Of a stretch of 42,137 nucleotides of DNA, positions 41,209 to 42,137 are shown one piece after another. The position numbers were made by a program, and so were the translations under genes. This DNA is from JAGOTP01 sp964600845 (GTDB lineage Bacteria; Patescibacteriota; Patescibacteriia; 2-12-FULL-60-25), in the NCBI GenBank assembly GCA_964600845.1, contig CAZRJW010000009.1, positions 1 to 42,137 on the forward strand, read 5' to 3'. The notes beneath the pieces are model-generated. The model was not told where the DNA came from. It made no database searches and saw nothing but the letters and a program-made list of their open reading frames with translations. Position 1 is the stretch's first letter; each line of letters opens with the position of its first letter.

Positions 41209-42137
41209 TCAACTCGCTTTCTTTTGTCGATGAAACCGTCGGAAAAAGGCAAAAACCGGATAGAGAACGACGAAGACCACAATCGGAACAATCAGATCCA
41301 CTAGCATCCATCGATAGGTGCGAATCCCCTGTGCGAAAATCGCCTGAATATACCGATTCAAGGCAGGACAAAGAATGAAGAGAAAGAACAACACTCGAAG
41401 CAGAATCGAAACCGTGTATGCAAGTTGTTTACGAGCAGGCCCTGGACGTTTGAATTGATCGACGAGGAATAGGAGTGGGAAAACGATGGTCGCACGCAAA
41501 ATACGCTTCCAGCGCTGCGGCTCTTGGATCAAGCGCCACGTCCACTCAAGGCCGAGTGTTTGCAATAGGACCGGCGCACGCTTAATTCGTCCGACCCAAA
41601 AATCAAAGGCGCCTCCGACGCCCACGACCAATTTAACCGAGGGCAAATCCGCCAAGCGACGAGCGATCCACGCCTCTTGCTTAGACGACCCCCCACCAAA
41701 CGCAACCAACAAAATCTGTGGCGCTTCAAGCACCAATCGATGGACCGCCTCCTCTTCCGCGAGATCACCCGCGCCATCTGGCTGGATCTTGCCCCCTTCT
41801 TCTGCAACGGTGCTCAAGTCTGGAAATCGCTCCTCCCAAAAAGTCCGGACGCGCGTTGCGACCCCTGAGGCTCCTCCGATGAATCCCACCCGGAGCTTTT
41901 TCTCAGCCGCTTCGGCCACCAGCGCTTCCGCCAACTTCACGCCCGTCACTCGCTCAACGGGGTACCCCGCACACCGTAAGCCAACCCACAGCCCAACACC
42001 ATCCACACACACATAGTCCGCTTGTTTCACGGCTGCCGCATAAGCAGGGTTTCGTTTTGCCTCAAGCAGAATCTCCGGATTAGCGGTAACGATCCATTTT
42101 GCGTCCGTATTCGTTTCATCCGACGCCCACGCCAAAA
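41209..42137 (-). CDS. WecG/TagA/CpsF glycosyltransferase with extra C-terminal membrane helices (5' end cut by window edge)
   Basis: At least 308 aa; the true start lies beyond the right edge because the family's N-terminal strand before TANPEIL is missing. Family blocks: DGVGLWVGLRCAGYP, ERVTGVKLAEAL, VGFIGGASGVA, LLVAFGGGSSKQE, VGVGGAFDFWVG and the ERP-like RAPVLLQTLGLEWTWRL end. These enzymes transfer ManNAc-type sugars onto undecaprenyl-linked intermediates for polysaccharides or teichoic acid. Beyond residue ~230 there is an unusual extension with two strong membrane helices (~235-262 and ~275-298), which may tether this normally peripheral enzyme. Confidence 0.92.
   Translation of the reverse strand, partial: LAWASDETNTDAKWIVTANPEILLEAKRNPAYAAAVKQADYVCVDGVGLWVGLRCAGYPVERVTGVKLAEALVAEAAEKKLRVGFIGGASGVATRVRTFWEERFPDLSTVAEEGGKIQPDGAGDLAEEEAVHRLVLEAPQILLVAFGGGSSKQEAWIARRLADLPSVKLVVGVGGAFDFWVGRIKRAPVLLQTLGLEWTWRLIQEPQRWKRILRATIVFPLLFLVDQFKRPGPARKQLAYTVSILLRVLFFLFILCPALNRYIQAIFAQGIRTYRWMLVDLIVPIVVFVVLYPVFAFFRRFHRQKKAS

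Overview
The window looks like a chromosomal segment of a Candidate Phyla Radiation (Patescibacteria) bacterium. The evidence is a compact gene layout, a complete F-type ATP synthase operon, dnaG directly upstream of rpoD, very large secreted beta-repeat proteins with peptidoglycan-binding or C-terminal domains typical of CPR surface proteins, and promoters that sit almost on top of start codons. TGA is used as an ordinary stop, so the Gracilibacteria-type code is excluded. The exact lineage cannot be read from the window; Uhrbacteria or a neighbour is only a guess.

Layout. 1-2.1 kb: end of a defence-like cluster (SNF2 helicase, small HTH protein, NucS-like nuclease). 2.2-4.8 kb: ABC exporter, cupin, half-size EamA transporter. 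4.8-11.9 kb: the atp operon (atpZ/I-B-E-F-H-A-G-D-C), reading leftward. 12.0-13.4 kb: divergent, GC-rich cation/proton antiporter. 13.5-18.8 kb: CBS protein, GC-rich orphan, TrkH/KtrB-type K+ channel subunit, small membrane proteins. 17.9-23.6 kb: two large surface proteins and a secreted membrane protein. 23.6-25.0 kb: a truncated serine recombinase facing a tRNA-Asn that is split by a group I intron carrying an HNH endonuclease. 25.2-26.8 kb: GC-rich Hanks-type Ser/Thr kinase. 27.1-30.3 kb: rpoD and dnaG. 30.4-32.4 kb: three GC-rich orphan genes. 32.5-34.5 kb: uvrB. 34.8-36.0 kb: two GC-rich small membrane proteins. 36.1-38.2 kb: dusB and a GC-rich secreted protein. 38.4-42.1 kb: M23 peptidase, gltX, and a WecG/TagA glycosyltransferase running off the right end.

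Two themes stand out. First, the ATP synthase c subunit carries the ligand set of a Na+-binding rotor in its two-carboxylate form, and a cation/proton antiporter is transcribed divergently from the operon: together these suggest sodium bioenergetics. Second, at least nine visibly GC-rich genes are scattered singly or in small groups between ordinary core operons (12017-13366, 14071-14748, 25178-26785, 30390-31259, 31401-31835, 31880-32368, 34769-35269, 35507-35959, 37264-38205). Most have their own promoter, a good Shine-Dalgarno and elaborate nested stem-loops at their ends, and two share an almost identical 3' element. They look like transferred, stand-alone expression units placed only at operon boundaries. 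Most have no function I can recognise; the kinase and the 313-aa secreted protein resemble Myxococcota-type proteins. Core genes, by contrast, often seem leaderless, with a -10 box exactly six bases before ATG.
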